Translations under genes and position numbers: made by a program | The notes under the pieces: generated by a model | Database searches by the model: none | Told to the model about the DNA's origin: nothing | Seen by the model: the letters and a program-made list of their open reading frames with translations, nothing else | Assembly: GCF_014171595.1 (NCBI RefSeq) | Contig: NZ_CP050451.1 | Coordinates: forward strand, 4,216,001 to 4,280,000 | Length of the DNA stretch: 64,000 nt | Source: Massilia sp. Se16.2.3 | GTDB taxonomy: Bacteria; Pseudomonadota; Gammaproteobacteria; Burkholderiales; Burkholderiaceae_D | Direction of reading: 5' to 3' | Shown here: piece by piece, positions 51,285-62,614 of the stretch | Numbering within the stretch: position 1 is the stretch's first letter | How the letters are laid out: each line of letters starts with the position of its first letter

Positions 51285-52450
51285 CTAACGAAGTGAGGAG
51301 GCGAAAGCAAGCAGGTTCGATGCGAGGTCGCCGTTTTCCAACATCTCGGCCTGCCATTCGGCTGCGCGTGCCTCAATCGCCGGCATCTCGGCCTTCAGCG
51401 CCGCCCACAAGCCGGGCCAGTCCGCGTCCGCGGCCGGGAGGGCGCTGTTCCAGCAGAGCGAGAACGCACGGGTTGCTGCCTGCGCAGCATAGCGGTCCAG
51501 GAAAGCGCGCAATTTCTTGTGGTGCAGGTTTTCATCCTGCGGATAGATATGCCAGACGAAGGGTTTGCCAGCCCACTGGGCGCGCACCCATGAGTCTTCC
51601 CCGCGCACGAAGTTCAGGTCGCAGGACCACAGGAGACGGTCGTAGTCGGGCTGCGACACGAAAGGCAGCACGCGCACGGTCAGCGCGCCGCGGGTGGCGA
51701 CCGCGCCGGCCTCTGCCGCGGTTCCGAGGAAGTCCTCGACGGCGGCGCGCGCCACGCCCTCGGGCACCAGGCAGGTCAAGGGCTCGCCCCGGCCTGCCAG
51801 GCCGCGAACAGGGCGGCCACAGGGGCGTGCGGATAGCAGAACAGCGAAACCTTGAAGGCGTCCAGCTCGGCGGCGCCCAGGCCCAGGCGACCGAGAAACG
51901 CGCGCGCCGGCGCGGGCGTGGCCAGGAAGTCCCGGCGCAGGTCTTCCAGCGCGCCCTCGCGCAGCAGGCCGCCCGTCCTGTTCGTAAATCCCGGAAAGAA
52001 GAAGTGCTTGGTCAGCTTCAGGCGCGGATGCATCGAGGGCAGGCGGTGGCAGCCTTCGACCCACTCCTCGGCCGTCAAGCCTTCCAGGTTCAGCCAGACC
52101 GGGCGCGGCTCGCACCTGGCCATCGCCTCGATATAGCCAGGTGGAATGTCGCAGGCAAAGAATTCGATGACGATATCGGCCACGTCGCCTGGAGCGTAGC
52201 TGCCTTCCTGGCCTTGCCAATGGCGCACCACGACGCCGCCGACTTCCTGGCACGCGGCCGCGACGTCCACCTCCGGACAAATGCGGCGGAAGCTGGCCAG
52301 GTCGTCGACCCAGAGGGTGACGGCAAGGCCGTGCTCCGTGCACAACTGGCGTGCCAGGCGCCAGCAAATGCCGATGTCGCCATAGTTGTCGACGACCTTG
52401 CAGAAGATGGCGAGGGACAGCGGACGCGCTTCGAGGTGATGGGCAGACAT
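51285..52450 (-). pseudogene. earP: EF-P arginine rhamnosyltransferase EarP, one frame break
   Basis: About 388 residues from ATG 52450. The N-terminal Rossmann domain has the DNYGDIG signature (LAIFCKVVDNYGDIGICWRL). It runs to about 51785, where a GGGG run probably has one extra G. The second domain continues (GEPLTCLVPEGVARAAVEDF, then NFVRGEDSWVRAQWAGKPFV and WHIYPQDENLHHKKL), which holds the dTDP-rhamnose site. EarP modifies Arg32 of EF-P, encoded next door. If the shift were real, EF-P would be unmodified. Confidence 0.85.
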
Positions 52451-52895
52451 GGTGGAGTTGGATAGGTGGCGTCGGCGGGCAAAGCCCTTCGAGGGGCCGG
52501 CACCGGCCGGCGGCAAGGGCGGGATTCTAACCGATCGGGCAGCGATCTTGCATGACGTCCATGGCTTGTCTTGAATATCGGCCGCGCGCGGCAGGGTTTT
52601 CCGGGCGCGGATTCCCGTTCATCTGCGTTAGCGCAAACCACACCAGCATATTGCGGAATGATCACCTGGAGGCTCAAACTTCGCCGCCGGCGTCCAGTCC
52701 AAATCCTACCTGCAGGGAGAGCGGACTCGGTCGTCCGCCCTGCACTGCGTCCGCTTTCCGACCTTACCGGGAGCGGGCGTCCACTTTCGCGGCCGCTTGC
52801 AGCGCGTGTAAGGGAAACGCAATCAGCCAGGCATGCCGTCGCGTGCGCGGGCTGGCGTCGTTGCCGGCTGCCGCACCCCAATGGAGGAGTCGAGC
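52451..52895. other. Intergenic region before the Gln-rich gene
   Basis: I see no convincing gene in these 445 bp, and no hairpin or clear promoter. GGAGGAG at the right end is the ribosome site of the next gene. Confidence 0.5.
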
Positions 52896-53771
52896 ATGAA
52901 TGAATTTCAGCAACCCGCAATTGGGCAAGCTCAGTACGCGCCGCAAAGCCTGTTCGGCGGCATGTTCGGTGCACCGCTCGGCGGCCTGATCGGCCGCGGC
53001 ATCGGTGGCATCTTCGGCAACCCCAACCTGGGCAGCCGCATCGGCGAAGTGGCCGGCGGCATTGGTGGTGGCCTGTTGCCGTTCGGCGCAGACCCGTCCG
53101 CCATTGCTGCCCAGCCGCAGCAGCTGCAGCAGCTGCAACAGCTCCAGCAACTCCAGCAACTGCAACAACTCCAGCAACTGCAACAGCAACAGCAGCAAGC
53201 CCAGCTTGGCCAGCTGACGCCGCAAGGCGGCTTCTTTGGCGGCCTGATCAGCCAGTTCGGCAAACCTGCCGGCAACCTGATCGGCAACCTGGCCGGAAGC
53301 GGGACGCTGGGCAATATTATCGGCAGCGGCCTGTCCGGTCTGGGCAGCCTGCTGCCCTTCTCGGCCGATCCGCAAGGTGGCCAGGGCGCGGTAGTGCAGC
53401 AACTGCAGCAACTCCAGGTGCAACAGCAGCAATTACTGCAGGCGCTGCAACAGATCCAGCAGCAGGCAGCGGTGCTGCAGCAACAGCTGACGCAGCAACA
53501 GGTCAGCCAGCAACCGCTCGGCCAGCAACAGGGGCAGGGCCAGGTGGCGCCCCAGGGCTGGCTGGGCAACATGATCGGCAAGGTTGCGGGCCCAGCCGGC
53601 GGCTGGATCGGCAGCCAGTTCGGCCACCAGCAGCTGGGCAGGACGATCGGCGACTATGCCGGCCAGCTGGGCGGCATGCTGCCGTTCTCGGTTGACCCAT
53701 GGAGCGCCTACGCCCAGCAGGTACAGCAAGCCCAGCTGGCGCAACTGGCGGGCCAGCAGACGGTCCACTGA
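52896..53771 (+). CDS. Gln-rich, Gly-rich three-module repeat protein
   Basis: A 291-residue protein with three copies of a Gly-rich amphipathic module. Each runs from a GGLIGRGIGG, GGLISQFGKP or GNMIGKVAGP type start to LLPFxxDP. The modules are joined by long Gln-rich stretches (LQQLQQLQQ repeated, then QQQ). It has no signal peptide and very few charged residues. ATG 52896 follows GGAGGAG. It sits directly upstream of a small protein and an S8 protease in the same direction. Sequence style suggests a self-assembling or structural protein; no family is recognised. Confidence 0.75.
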   Translation: MNEFQQPAIGQAQYAPQSLFGGMFGAPLGGLIGRGIGGIFGNPNLGSRIGEVAGGIGGGLLPFGADPSAIAAQPQQLQQLQQLQQLQQLQQLQQLQQQQQQAQLGQLTPQGGFFGGLISQFGKPAGNLIGNLAGSGTLGNIIGSGLSGLGSLLPFSADPQGGQGAVVQQLQQLQVQQQQLLQALQQIQQQAAVLQQQLTQQQVSQQPLGQQQGQGQVAPQGWLGNMIGKVAGPAGGWIGSQFGHQQLGRTIGDYAGQLGGMLPFSVDPWSAYAQQVQQAQLAQLAGQQTVH

Positions 53772-53854
53772 CCGGGCGCGATCCGCATTGTCCGGCCTCC
53801 TGCCGGCAACCAGCCTTCCCGCCGCCGGCGGGGAGGCTTCAATGGAGAACATTC

Positions 53855-54106
53855 ATGCCAGTTTCCGCTACCACAGGCCCCGGCAGCCGCTACATCGTGC
53901 GTGCGGCGGGCGACGATGGCGCCCTTGCGCGCTTCCTCGACAGCATCGGCGCCGATCCGGCGCTGCACGTTCTCGAGACCATCGGCCCGGCCGCGGCGCC
54001 CCACACGCTCGTCGTCGAAGCCGATCCCGCCGCCATCGACCAGCTCAGGCAACGCACGCTCAACCAGTTGATGATCGAACCGGACCGCCCGCTGTCGCTG
54101 TTCTGA
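53855..54106 (+). CDS. Small propeptide/inhibitor-like protein beside the S8 protease
   Basis: An 83-residue protein. SRYIVRAAGDDGALARFLDS and PHTLVVEADPAAIDQLRQRT have the alternating beta-alpha pattern of subtilisin propeptides (I9-type inhibitors), including a strand followed by a helix and a C-terminal DRPLSLF. GGAGAAC precedes ATG 53855. It lies 34 bp before the protease gene. Inference: it chaperones or inhibits the protease in trans. The similarity is by pattern only. Confidence 0.5.
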   Translation: MPVSATTGPGSRYIVRAAGDDGALARFLDSIGADPALHVLETIGPAAAPHTLVVEADPAAIDQLRQRTLNQLMIEPDRPLSLF

Positions 54107-54140
54107 CGCGCCTGGCCCACCCATCGAAAGGACAAGCATC

Positions 54141-56041
54141 ATGCCCAAGAATCCCCAAGGCGGCCCCGGCGATCCGCAAGACCGGAGCGGCCAGCCGCCA
54201 GACGGCGCCGACAGGCTCGGCGACGGAGCCACTGCCCCCACCGCTGCCGCCGCCGCCGCCGCCGCCGAGCAGCGTGGCCGCCCGGTGGCCGAACGCAAGA
54301 AGAAATACCGGTGGCGCCACGCCAGCCCGCGGTCCTGGGGGCCTTTGGCCTCTCCGGCGCCGGCCTGCCTCCCCTGCCCCTGGCCGCCGTCGAGCGGGCC
54401 CTGCGTGCCACACCCGAAATCGAGGTGGTCGACACTATCGGCACCCGGGGCAGCGTGGCGACCGCTGGACTCGACGGCGGCAGCGAGGGCATCCTGGTCG
54501 CACGCATGACCGATCGCCAGGCTGGAGAACTGCACCAGCGCGGCGGCGGCCGGCTGCTCGTCGAGCGCGACCAGCACCTGCACCTGCTCGATCCGATGCT
54601 GCGCCGTCCTGACCTGGTCAGCTCGCTCACGCCCTACACCGGCGCGGCGACCGAGGTCGCCATCACCGTGCTCGGCAGGGACGGCGCGCCGCTGGCCGAC
54701 GCCGAGGTCTCGCTGTTCGGCGGCATGCTCCCGGCTGCGGCTGTTACCGACGCCAGCGGCACCGCACACATCCGCATGTATGGCGACGACCCGCGCGCGA
54801 TCAGCGGGCTGTACGTGAAGCCCCGTGCCGACTACTGGAGCTTCTTCCAGCGCGATCCCGAGCTCGACCCGAACCAGGCCAACATCGTGGCGCTGCATCC
54901 GCTGTCCGAATCGCCGGCCTTGCAGAATTTCCCGCGCCAGCAAGCACTCGGCTGGGGCGCGCGCGCCATGCGCCTGGACGCCGTCCCGCCCCAGTTGCGC
55001 GGCCAGGGCGTAAAAATCGCTGTCATCGATTCCGGTGCGGCCACCAGCCACGCCAACCTGGCGCGCATACGCAACGGTTTCGACATCATCAACAAGCGCA
55101 CCGACCCCGGCACCTGGACCGAGGACACCCTCGGGCATGGGTCGCACTGCGCAGGCGTGATCGGGGCGGCCGATATCGCCTGGGGCATTCGCGGTTTTGC
55201 GCCCGATGCCGAAATCCATGTCTGCAAACTCTTCCCCGGCGGCCAGGTCAGCCAGTTGATCGAAGCGCTGGAGTATTGCATCGAGCAGGGGATCGACGTC
55301 GTCAATATGAGCCTCGGTGGCGGCGCGCCCTCGGAGGCACTCGAACGGCAAATTGCGCGCGCCAAGGCGGCTGGCGTCGCCTGCATCGCCGCTGCCGGCA
55401 ATTCCGGCGGTCCCGTCCAATATCCCGCCGCCTCGCCCAACGTGCTGGCGGTGGCTGCCATCGGCAAGCTCGGTGAATTCCCACCCGACAGCTATCACAC
55501 CGAAACCCTCAGCTCCGATGTCGACGGGCTGGGCTATTTCACCGCGAAATTCAGCTGCTTCGGTCCGCAAGTGGACGTGTGTGCGCCCGGCGTGGCGATT
55601 GTCTCGTCGGTGCCTCCGAATAATTTTGCGGCCTGGGACGGTACCTCGATGGCGGCGCCGCATATAACCGGCCTGGCGGCACTCATTCTTGCGCACCGGC
55701 CGGAATTCCAGGGGCTGGGCGGCATGCGTTCACCCGAGCGGGTGGAACGCCTGTTCCAGTTCATTCGCCTGAGCGCGCGGCGGGTCACGCTGGCCGATCC
55801 GACACACATCGGGAGCGGCATGCCCGATGCGCTGGCGGCACTCGGTTTGTCGTCAGCGCCCAGCCCGCAGCTTGGCGCCTGGCAGCCGATGTTCGGTGAA
55901 CTGGTGGGCGTCGGCAACGGCAACGGCGGTCGTGCGCCGCTCTATGCGGGGACGAATCCCTATCTGCTCGGCACTGCTCTGGCGACGCAGGGCTTGCAGC
56001 TGGGTCTTCCGCCTGGCGGCATGGGACTGTCTGGCTGGTGA
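54141..56041 (+). pseudogene. Subtilisin-like S8 protease, one frame break near the start
   Basis: The N-terminal 55 residues (MPKNPQGGPGDPQDRSGQPP..., a low-complexity, Ala-rich stretch) end at about 54312. There AAATACCGGTGG probably lacks one base, and the protein continues (VAPRQPAVLGAFGLSGAG) for about 575 residues. An Ig-like insert (EVAITVLGRDGAPLADAEVS) precedes the catalytic domain: Asp in KIAVIDSGAATS, His in GHGSHCAGVIG, Asn in AAAGNSGGP, Ser in DGTSMAAPH. There is no classic signal peptide. With the two genes upstream it forms a three-gene unit. Confidence 0.8.
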
Positions 56042-56261
56042 GTTTGGCGGCTGGGGCGCGAGCGTGCGCGCGCCTGGCGGTGCGCGAGCACGTTCGCGTG
56101 GCCGTGCGCGTGCACCTTCGCGTCGCCGTGCGCAAGCACCGCCACTGAACTGACATTGACACAGGGGGATGCCCATGCACGATGCCGGCACGAACGGCAG
56201 CCCTGGCTGACGCTGGTGCCGTATGCCGATCCCCCACGCGTGCGAGCGATGGCAAGGTCAC

Positions 56262-56432
56262 GACGAGGACGAGGACGAGGAAACGCGTAACGGCGAGCGG
56301 GGGAAGATGCGTGCGCTACGGCGAATGCGCGAAGTCGAATGAGCGACGTCGAATGCGCGGAGACGAGTGCGCGAAGTCGCATGCGCGGAGACGAGTGCGC
56401 AAGGACGAACAGGCAAATAAGCGAGCAGGCGA
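56262..56432. repeat. Imperfect short tandem repeats after the protease gene
   Basis: A run of 14- to 30-bp imperfect units (ATGCGCGGAGACGAGTGCGC and variants) fills the space between the protease gene and the terminator. No gene is seen in 56042-56447. Confidence 0.5.
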
Positions 56433-56447
56433 AGACGAGCTGGACGG

Positions 56448-56486
56448 CAAAAAGCAAAAAACCGCTCGAAGGCGGCTTTTTGCTTT
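56448..56486. terminator. Terminator hairpin between the protease and tRNA genes
   Basis: AAAGCAAAAAACCGCT and GGCGGCTTTTTGCTTT pair around a short loop, with A and T runs in both directions. It can serve the plus-strand protease unit and the minus-strand tRNA cluster. Confidence 0.7.
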
Positions 56487-56489
56487 GAC

Positions 56490-56565
56490 TGGCGTCCCCA
56501 CGGGGATTCGAACCCCGGTACTCACCGTGAAAGGGTGATGTCCTAGGCCTCTAGACGATGGGGAC
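56490..56565 (-). tRNA. tRNA-Glu (TTC), copy 1
   Basis: A 76-base cloverleaf with acceptor GTCCCCA/TGGGGAC, anticodon loop CTTTCAC, T-arm GGTTCGAATCC and encoded CCA. Identical to the other two tRNA-Glu copies here. It is the last gene of the minus-strand tRNA cluster. Confidence 0.95.
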
Positions 56566-56609
56566 CTAAAACTGTTTGCACTGCTCAGATACTGCTGCTG
56601 CCAAATTCT

Positions 56610-56685
56610 TGGCGTCCCCACGGGGATTCGAACCCCGGTACTCACCGTGAAAGGGTGATGTCCTAGGCCTCTAGACGATGGGGAC
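56610..56685 (-). tRNA. tRNA-Glu (TTC), copy 2
   Basis: Same 76-base sequence as copy 1, with encoded CCA, 44 bp upstream of it. Confidence 0.95.
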
Positions 56686-56725
56686 CCTGGAACTACCGAT
56701 ACTACACATTGCGAATTCTTCTACG

Positions 56726-56801
<76 letters not shown>

Positions 56802-56887
56802 CACGGGGAAACAACATCATACCATACTGCCTGTACTTCCACTACTGCTGCCGCTGGCGCAGCTTGGTGGCAAACCACTGCCAACCC

Positions 56888-56963
56888 TGGCGTCCCCACG
56901 GGGATTCGAACCCCGGTACTCACCGTGAAAGGGTGATGTCCTAGGCCTCTAGACGATGGGGAC
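56888..56963 (-). tRNA. tRNA-Glu (TTC), copy 3
   Basis: Third identical copy of the 76-base tRNA-Glu with encoded CCA. Confidence 0.95.
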
Positions 56964-56990
56964 CCTGAACTACCGAACTACACTTCAACT

Positions 56991-57066
<76 letters not shown>

Positions 57067-57206
57067 GTGCTGCTGAAGTGCGAGCATTATAGCGGGGGTT
57101 CTTGCATTACGCAAATACCGATTTGACGATCATCATGCGAACCGCAAACGGTGCCACACAAGCGGCATCACCAATGGAAATCAACAGCCGGATTCCGATC
57201 CCCCAG

Positions 57207-58604
57207 TCACAGGCCCTTTGCCACGCGCGCCAGTACGGTGTCGCGCCCGAACAGCTCGAGCACGGCATCGATGGCGGGCGTTTGCAGCTGGCCCGTGACG
57301 AGCAGGCGCAGCGGCATGGCGATCTGCGGCATCTTCAAGCCATTGGCCGCCAGCACTTCCTTGAGCATGGCTGCAATCGCCGCCTTGTTCCACTCGACCG
57401 TCTGGCAGCGCTCGGCAAACTGGGCCAGCGCCGGACGCACGGCGTCGGTGAGGTGCTGGGTCATGAGGGCCGCGTCCGGCTGCGGCTGGCGATAGAACAG
57501 CATCGCAGCGTCCGCCAGCTCGTTGATGGTGTTGGCGCGATCCTTGACCAGGGCGAGTACGGCCGGCAGCGCCGGCGCGCCGTCGAACTGCGCGCCCTCC
57601 ATCTTGGTGCGTACCAGGCCGGCCAGGCGCTCGTTGTCGGCCGCCTTGATGTAGTGGTTGTTCAGCCAGGCCAGCTTTTCCGGATTGAACTGGGCGGCCG
57701 AGGCCGTCAAATGCTCGAGGTTGAACCACCCGGTGAACTGTTCCATCGAGAAGATCTCGTCGTCGCCGTGGCTCCAGCCCAGGCGCGCCAGGTAGTTCAG
57801 CATCGCTTCCGGCAGGTAGCCCTGCTCCGGGTATTGCATCACGCTGACCGCGCCATGGCGCTTCGACAATTTCTGGCCGTCCGGGCCGAGGATCATCGGC
57901 AGGTGACCGTACTCCGGCAGCTCGGCGCCCAGCGCGCGCAGGATATTGATCTGGCGTGGGGTGTTGTTGACGTGGTCGTCGCCGCGCAGCACGTGCGTGA
58001 TCTTCATGTCCCAGTCGTCCACGGATACGCAGAAGTTGTAGGTCGGCGTGCCGTCAGGGCGGGCAATGATCAGGTCGTCGAGTTCCTTGTTGGCGATCGT
58101 GATCGGGCCCTTGACGACGTCGTTCCAGGTGACTTCGCCATCAAGCGGATTCTTGAAGCGCACGACGGGCTTGACGCCTTCGGGGACCGGCGGCAGGGTC
58201 TTGCCCGGCTCGGGACGCCAGGTGCCGTCGTAGCGCGGCTTTTCGCCAGCGGCACGCATGCGCTCGCGCATGGCCTCAACTTCTTCCGGCGAGCAATAGC
58301 ACAGGTAAGCGGTGCCGGCTTCCAGCATGCCCTTGACGACCTCACGGTAGCGGTCCATGCGCTGCATCTGGTAGAACGGGCCTTCGTCGTGCGACAGACC
58401 CAGCCACTGCATGCCGTCCAGGATCGCCTGCACCGCTTCCGGCGTCGAACGCTCGAGGTCGGTGTCCTCGATACGCAGGATGAAGGTGCCGCCGAAGTGG
58501 CGGGCATAGGCCCAGGAATAGAGCGCGGTGCGCGCGCCGCCGAGGTGGAGGTAGCCGGTCGGGCTGGGGGCGAATCGGGTACGGACGGGGGTGCGGACGG
58601 TCAT
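57207..58604 (-). CDS. gltX: Glutamyl-tRNA synthetase
   Basis: A 465-residue class I synthetase. The HIGH-type motif lies in [20 protein letters not shown], the KMSKS-type motif in [16 protein letters not shown], and a Cys-containing segment YLCYCSPEE follows the first domain. The length and frame are normal. It charges tRNA-Glu, and three tRNA-Glu genes lie directly downstream on the same strand. The 276 bp between it and the next gene hold nothing I can support. Confidence 0.96.
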   Translation of the reverse strand: MTVRTPVRTRFAPSPTGYLHLGGARTALYSWAYARHFGGTFILRIEDTDLERSTPEAVQAILDGMQWLGLSHDEGPFYQMQRMDRYREVVKGMLEAGTAYLCYCSPEEVEAMRERMRAAGEKPRYDGTWRPEPGKTLPPVPEGVKPVVRFKNPLDGEVTWNDVVKGPITIANKELDDLIIARPDGTPTYNFCVSVDDWDMKITHVLRGDDHVNNTPRQINILRALGAELPEYGHLPMILGPDGQKLSKRHGAVSVMQYPEQGYLPEAMLNYLARLGWSHGDDEIFSMEQFTGWFNLEHLTASAAQFNPEKLAWLNNHYIKAADNERLAGLVRTKMEGAQFDGAPALPAVLALVKDRANTINELADAAMLFYRQPQPDAALMTQHLTDAVRPALAQFAERCQTVEWNKAAIAAMLKEVLAANGLKMPQIAMPLRLLVTGQLQTPAIDAVLELFGRDTVLARVAKGL

Positions 58605-58880
58605 GGCGGAAAGCGGAATGATAAAACGGCTATTCTACCTCCATGCGCCCGCCACAGGCAGCGTCGACGTCGCGGCACATGGCGTCGGCGTGACTGCTGG
58701 CCGGCTGATTCTCGGCCTCGTTGAAGGTCGATCGCGGCACCGCGTTCGACCTGCCATCGCCCCGCCGGCTTGCGGTCCGGGCCTCTGGCAGCGCCCTCCC
58801 CGTTGCCACCGGCGCTCAGGATGCACTCCGACGTTCAGCCACTCGCCCAGCGCGCGTTCCGGCTGCGGCGTCGTATATCG

Positions 58881-61800
58881 TCAGCCCGGCGCCACGCCAA
58901 CTGATTCTTCCACCAGCGCGCCCGGGCCGTCGCGCAGGCCGTCCACGTACTGCGCCAGCGCGCGCGCCGTGGGGTAGTCGTAGAGCAGCTCGGCGCTGAC
59001 TGCCACACCACAGGCCGCTTCCAGTTCCAGCGCCAGCGGCACCGAAGCCAGCGAATCGATGCCGAGGTCGCCGAACGAGGTATCGGCATCGACCGCCGGC
59101 ATCACCGCGTCGCCGGCGCCGCCTTCGCGGAACCATTTCAGAATGCAGCCCAGCACTCGCTCCAGGCTCGCTGCGGACACCTGTCCCGCAGCGTTGGCCG
59201 CTACCTGCCGTGATGCCTGTTCATGTCCGGCGGGCTCAAAAGATAGCGGCGACGGTGCTGCGACATCCTCCGCGCCGGGTTCAGCCCCCCGGTCCTGCTT
59301 CGTCACGCAGTTGGCAAATGGCGCGAGCATGGCCTCGTACTGACTGTCAGCCACAATCGGCGTCCGTTCGCGCGCCAGCATGGGGTCGATGCCTTGCGCT
59401 TCGCCGGGCGACACCGCGTCGCCGTCCCCGATGCTCGCCGCGTAGCCGGCAACCCGGGCCAGCACTGCCTCGGCCGCTGGACAGTTGCCTGCCTGCGCCG
59501 TTTCACTCTCGATGCGCCGGCGCAGGGCGTCCAGGCGCTGGCGTACCCAGTGCGCCGATTGCAGGGGGCGCCGCCGCGGCCAGCAGGGTCCAGGCCGCGA
59601 ACTCGCCATTGCGTCCGTCCTGCCACTGCCCGGGGGCTGGAGCAGGCAGCCTCTCCAGTTGCCGGGCAAGCGCGGGCGCGCCGAAGCGGCTGCCGACGGT
59701 ATGCGCGAGGCGGTTGCCGGGCAGCCGCGCCAGCGCGCCAAGGTGGGCATACAGGACTTCGCTCGGCCCCTCGAGAATGCGCAGCGCACGGGCATCGCGC
59801 AGCAGTTGCGGCGCCAGGTTGTTCTCAGGTAGCCGCGCCCGCCCAGCATCTGGACCAGGCGATCGGCACTTTCCCACAACAGTTCCGACAGCACGCACTT
59901 GGCTGCGCTGCAGGCATCGAGCGGCAGCGCCCCGCCCTCGTCGACCTGTGCCGCCAGAGCGGCGACGAGCGCCTCGCCCGCCGCGATGGCGCAGTCGAGC
60001 TCGTGCAAGTGCAGGCGCGTCGCAGGATTGTCGAGCAGCCGCCCTCCGGCCACCTCGCGCCGCGCGGCGTAGCGCGCCATCAGCTGGGCACAGCGTTTCA
60101 TCGCGCCGACGCACAGCGCACCGATGCCGAGGCGGGCGAAGCCCATCGCGTCCTTGGCCACTTCCATGCCGCTGCCGGGCGCGCCCAGCACCTGCGCATC
60201 CGGCACGAACACGGACTCCAGGCGGACGGCGTTCTGGACGATGGCGCGCATGCCCATGGTGAGCGCTTCCGGCCCCTGGAGGAGCCCCGGCGCATCCTCC
60301 GGCACCAGCAGCGCGACCGTGCCCAGCGCCCTGCCCGCCGGGTCGAAGGCCCGGGCAAACACGGTCAGCACGCCGGCCCAGGAGGCCAGGCCGATCAGGT
60401 GCTTCTCGCCGCTGACGCGCCAGCCGCCATCCACCCGCAGCGCGCGGGTACCGATCGCGCGCGGGTTCGAACCCGCCTGGGGCTCACTCATCGCGAAGGC
60501 CGCCAGCTGGCGCCCGCCAGCGAGCAGCGGCAGCCAGCGCGCACGCAGCGCCAGCGGCGCATGACGCATCAGGGGACGCAAGCCGAGGCCGTTGTGCACG
60601 CCGACCAGGGTCGCCAGCGTCAGGTCGATCGCGGCCAGCTGCTGCATCACCCGCACCAGGTCGACGGTCGCCAGCGCCAGCCCGCCCGTCCCCAGCGGTG
60701 CCTGCAGGCCGAACAGGCCCTGTCGTGCGAAGTCGAGCAGCACATGCGGCGGCAGGCTGCGACGCTCGTCGGCCAGGCGCAAATCGAGGCGGCGCGGGGC
60801 GTACTCACGCAGCCAGCGGATCGCCGCGTCGGCGCGGCCGGCACTGCCTCCACCATGCGTGCTGCCGATATCGCCTGCGCCCCGGTGCTCGCGCGCGGGG
60901 GCAGGGGCAAGGCACCACCGAGCAGCAGCGCCTTGCAGCGGCCGCGCCGCAGCTTGCCGCTGGTCGTGCGCGGAAAGCCGCCCGGTGCGGCGAAGACCAG
61001 TGTATCCAGGGTCACGCCAATACCGTCGGTGACGGCTGCGCGGATGCGTCGCCCCAAAGCCGCCAGGTCGGCATGGCGCGCCAGCGTACGCGAGGCCTCG
61101 ACCGCCAGCGCCAGCCGCTCGCGGCCCTCGCTCTCGACGGCGAAGGCTGCGCAGCTGTTCGGTGCCAGTTCCGGGAAGGCGCTTTCGACCAGCTCTTCGA
61201 TATCCTGCGCGTGGAGCTTGCGCCCGTGGACGATGACGATGTCCTTGCGCCGCCCGGTGACGAACAGCTCGCCCTCGTGCAGGAAACCCAGGTCGCCGCT
61301 GCGCAGGTAGCGCATGCCGGGATCGACCGGGCCTGCGTCGGCGATACGCGCGCCGAACACGTCCTCGCTGTCCCGGGCTGGCCCGCGGTAGCCGCAAGCG
61401 ACGCCCGGACCTGCGATCCATATTTCTCCAATTGCGCCTGGCGCCACGCGTCCACGGCGCAGCGGGTCGACGATCGCGACCTCCACGCCAGGCGCCGCGG
61501 GACCGCAGCTCACCAACACGCGCGCGCCATGGCCATCCCGGCCAGTCTCGCGCACCTCGCCCAGTTCGAGCGCGCTTGCTTCGAACGCGCGTATGCGCGG
61601 CTGCCTGGCGCGCGGCCCGCCGGCGACCAGCAGCGTCGCCTCGGCCATGCCATAGCAGGGAAACGGCGCGCCAGGACGCAGCCCGCAGCTTGAAAAAGGC
61701 TGCCTGAAGCGCTCGAGCGTGGCCGCACGCACTGGTTCGGCCCCGTTATAGAGTACCTCCAGGCTGGATAGGTCCAGGCCGCGCTTGCACTCCTCGCCCA

Positions 61801-62614
61801 CCCGGCGCACACACAGGTCCCACGCGAAGTTCGGCGCACCGCTGCAGGTAGCGCGAAAGCGCGTGATCGCCTCCAGCCAGGCCCCTGGGCGGCGCAGGAA
61901 GGCGCCGGGCGCCATCAGTATCGAACGAAAGCCCAGCATCAGCGGCGCGCACACGCTGCCGATCAAGCCCATGTCGTGAAACAGCGGCAGCCAGCTGACC
62001 ATCACGGTCGCCGGTCCGAAGCCGAAAGCGCTGCCGATCGCGCGCACGTTGGCATCGATATTCGCGTGGATGATCTCGACGCCCTTCGGCTGTCCGGTGG
62101 AGCCGGAGGTGTACTGGAGGAAGGCGACAGCGTCCACACATGCCGCAAACGTGGGAGGCGTCGCCCGGCCGCCGCAGGCTTCTTCGCGCAGCAGCGGCGT
62201 CGCACAGCGGGCGCGTTCGAGCGCGGCAGCCGTCGCTTGCTCGAGTTCGGGCGCGCATAACACCAGTGCAGGCGCGGCGTCCGCCAGCAGCGCCGCCAGG
62301 CGCGCGCCATCGCGCGGCCGATGCGCCGGCGCCGCCGGCACCGCCACCGCGCCGGCAAGCAGGCAGGCAAGGAAGGCGACGACGAAATCGATTCCCGACG
62401 GGTAGAGCAGCAGGACAGGCTCGCCGGGCTGCACGCGGTGGGCCAGGCGCGCCGCGAACGCATCCACCCGCGCGGCCAGCCCGGCATAGCTGATGTCCTC
62501 GACCTCGCCGCTCTCGCGCAGGAAGCTGTAGGCGACGCGTTGCGGCGTGCGCGCAGCGTGCAGGCGCAGTTGCCCCGGCAGCGTGCGACTGTGCGGCTCG
62601 CCCGATTCAGCCAC
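58881..62614 (-). pseudogene. Fatty acyl-AMP ligase / acyl-CoA dehydrogenase / ACP fusion, several frame breaks
   Basis: Read across frames this is one protein of about 1240 residues. (1) FAAL domain from GTG 62614: LQYTSGSTGQPKGVEI, SWLPLFHDMGLIGSV, YRLRSGDLGF-type region (RYLRSGDLGFLHEGE), PRTTSGKLRRG. (2) Acyl-CoA dehydrogenase: FAMSEPQAGSNPRAIGTRAL, MLGGRGYL, ILEGPSEVLYAHLGALA. (3) A linker. (4) An acyl carrier domain with the phosphopantetheine Ser in FGDLGIDSLASVPLALE. Breaks lie near 60840, 59835 and 59600. It would activate a fatty acid, load it on the carrier and desaturate it. The oxoamine synthase overlaps its start. Confidence 0.78.

Noticed and set aside
53110..53200. CAG/CAA-rich tandem repeats
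   Set aside because: They code for the Gln stretch of the repeat protein in frame; no sign of a separate element.
59394..61310. A 638-residue open frame on the plus strand
   Set aside because: It lies antisense to the FAAL and dehydrogenase domains, which show clear family motifs; the antisense protein is Arg/Ala/Gln-rich noise.
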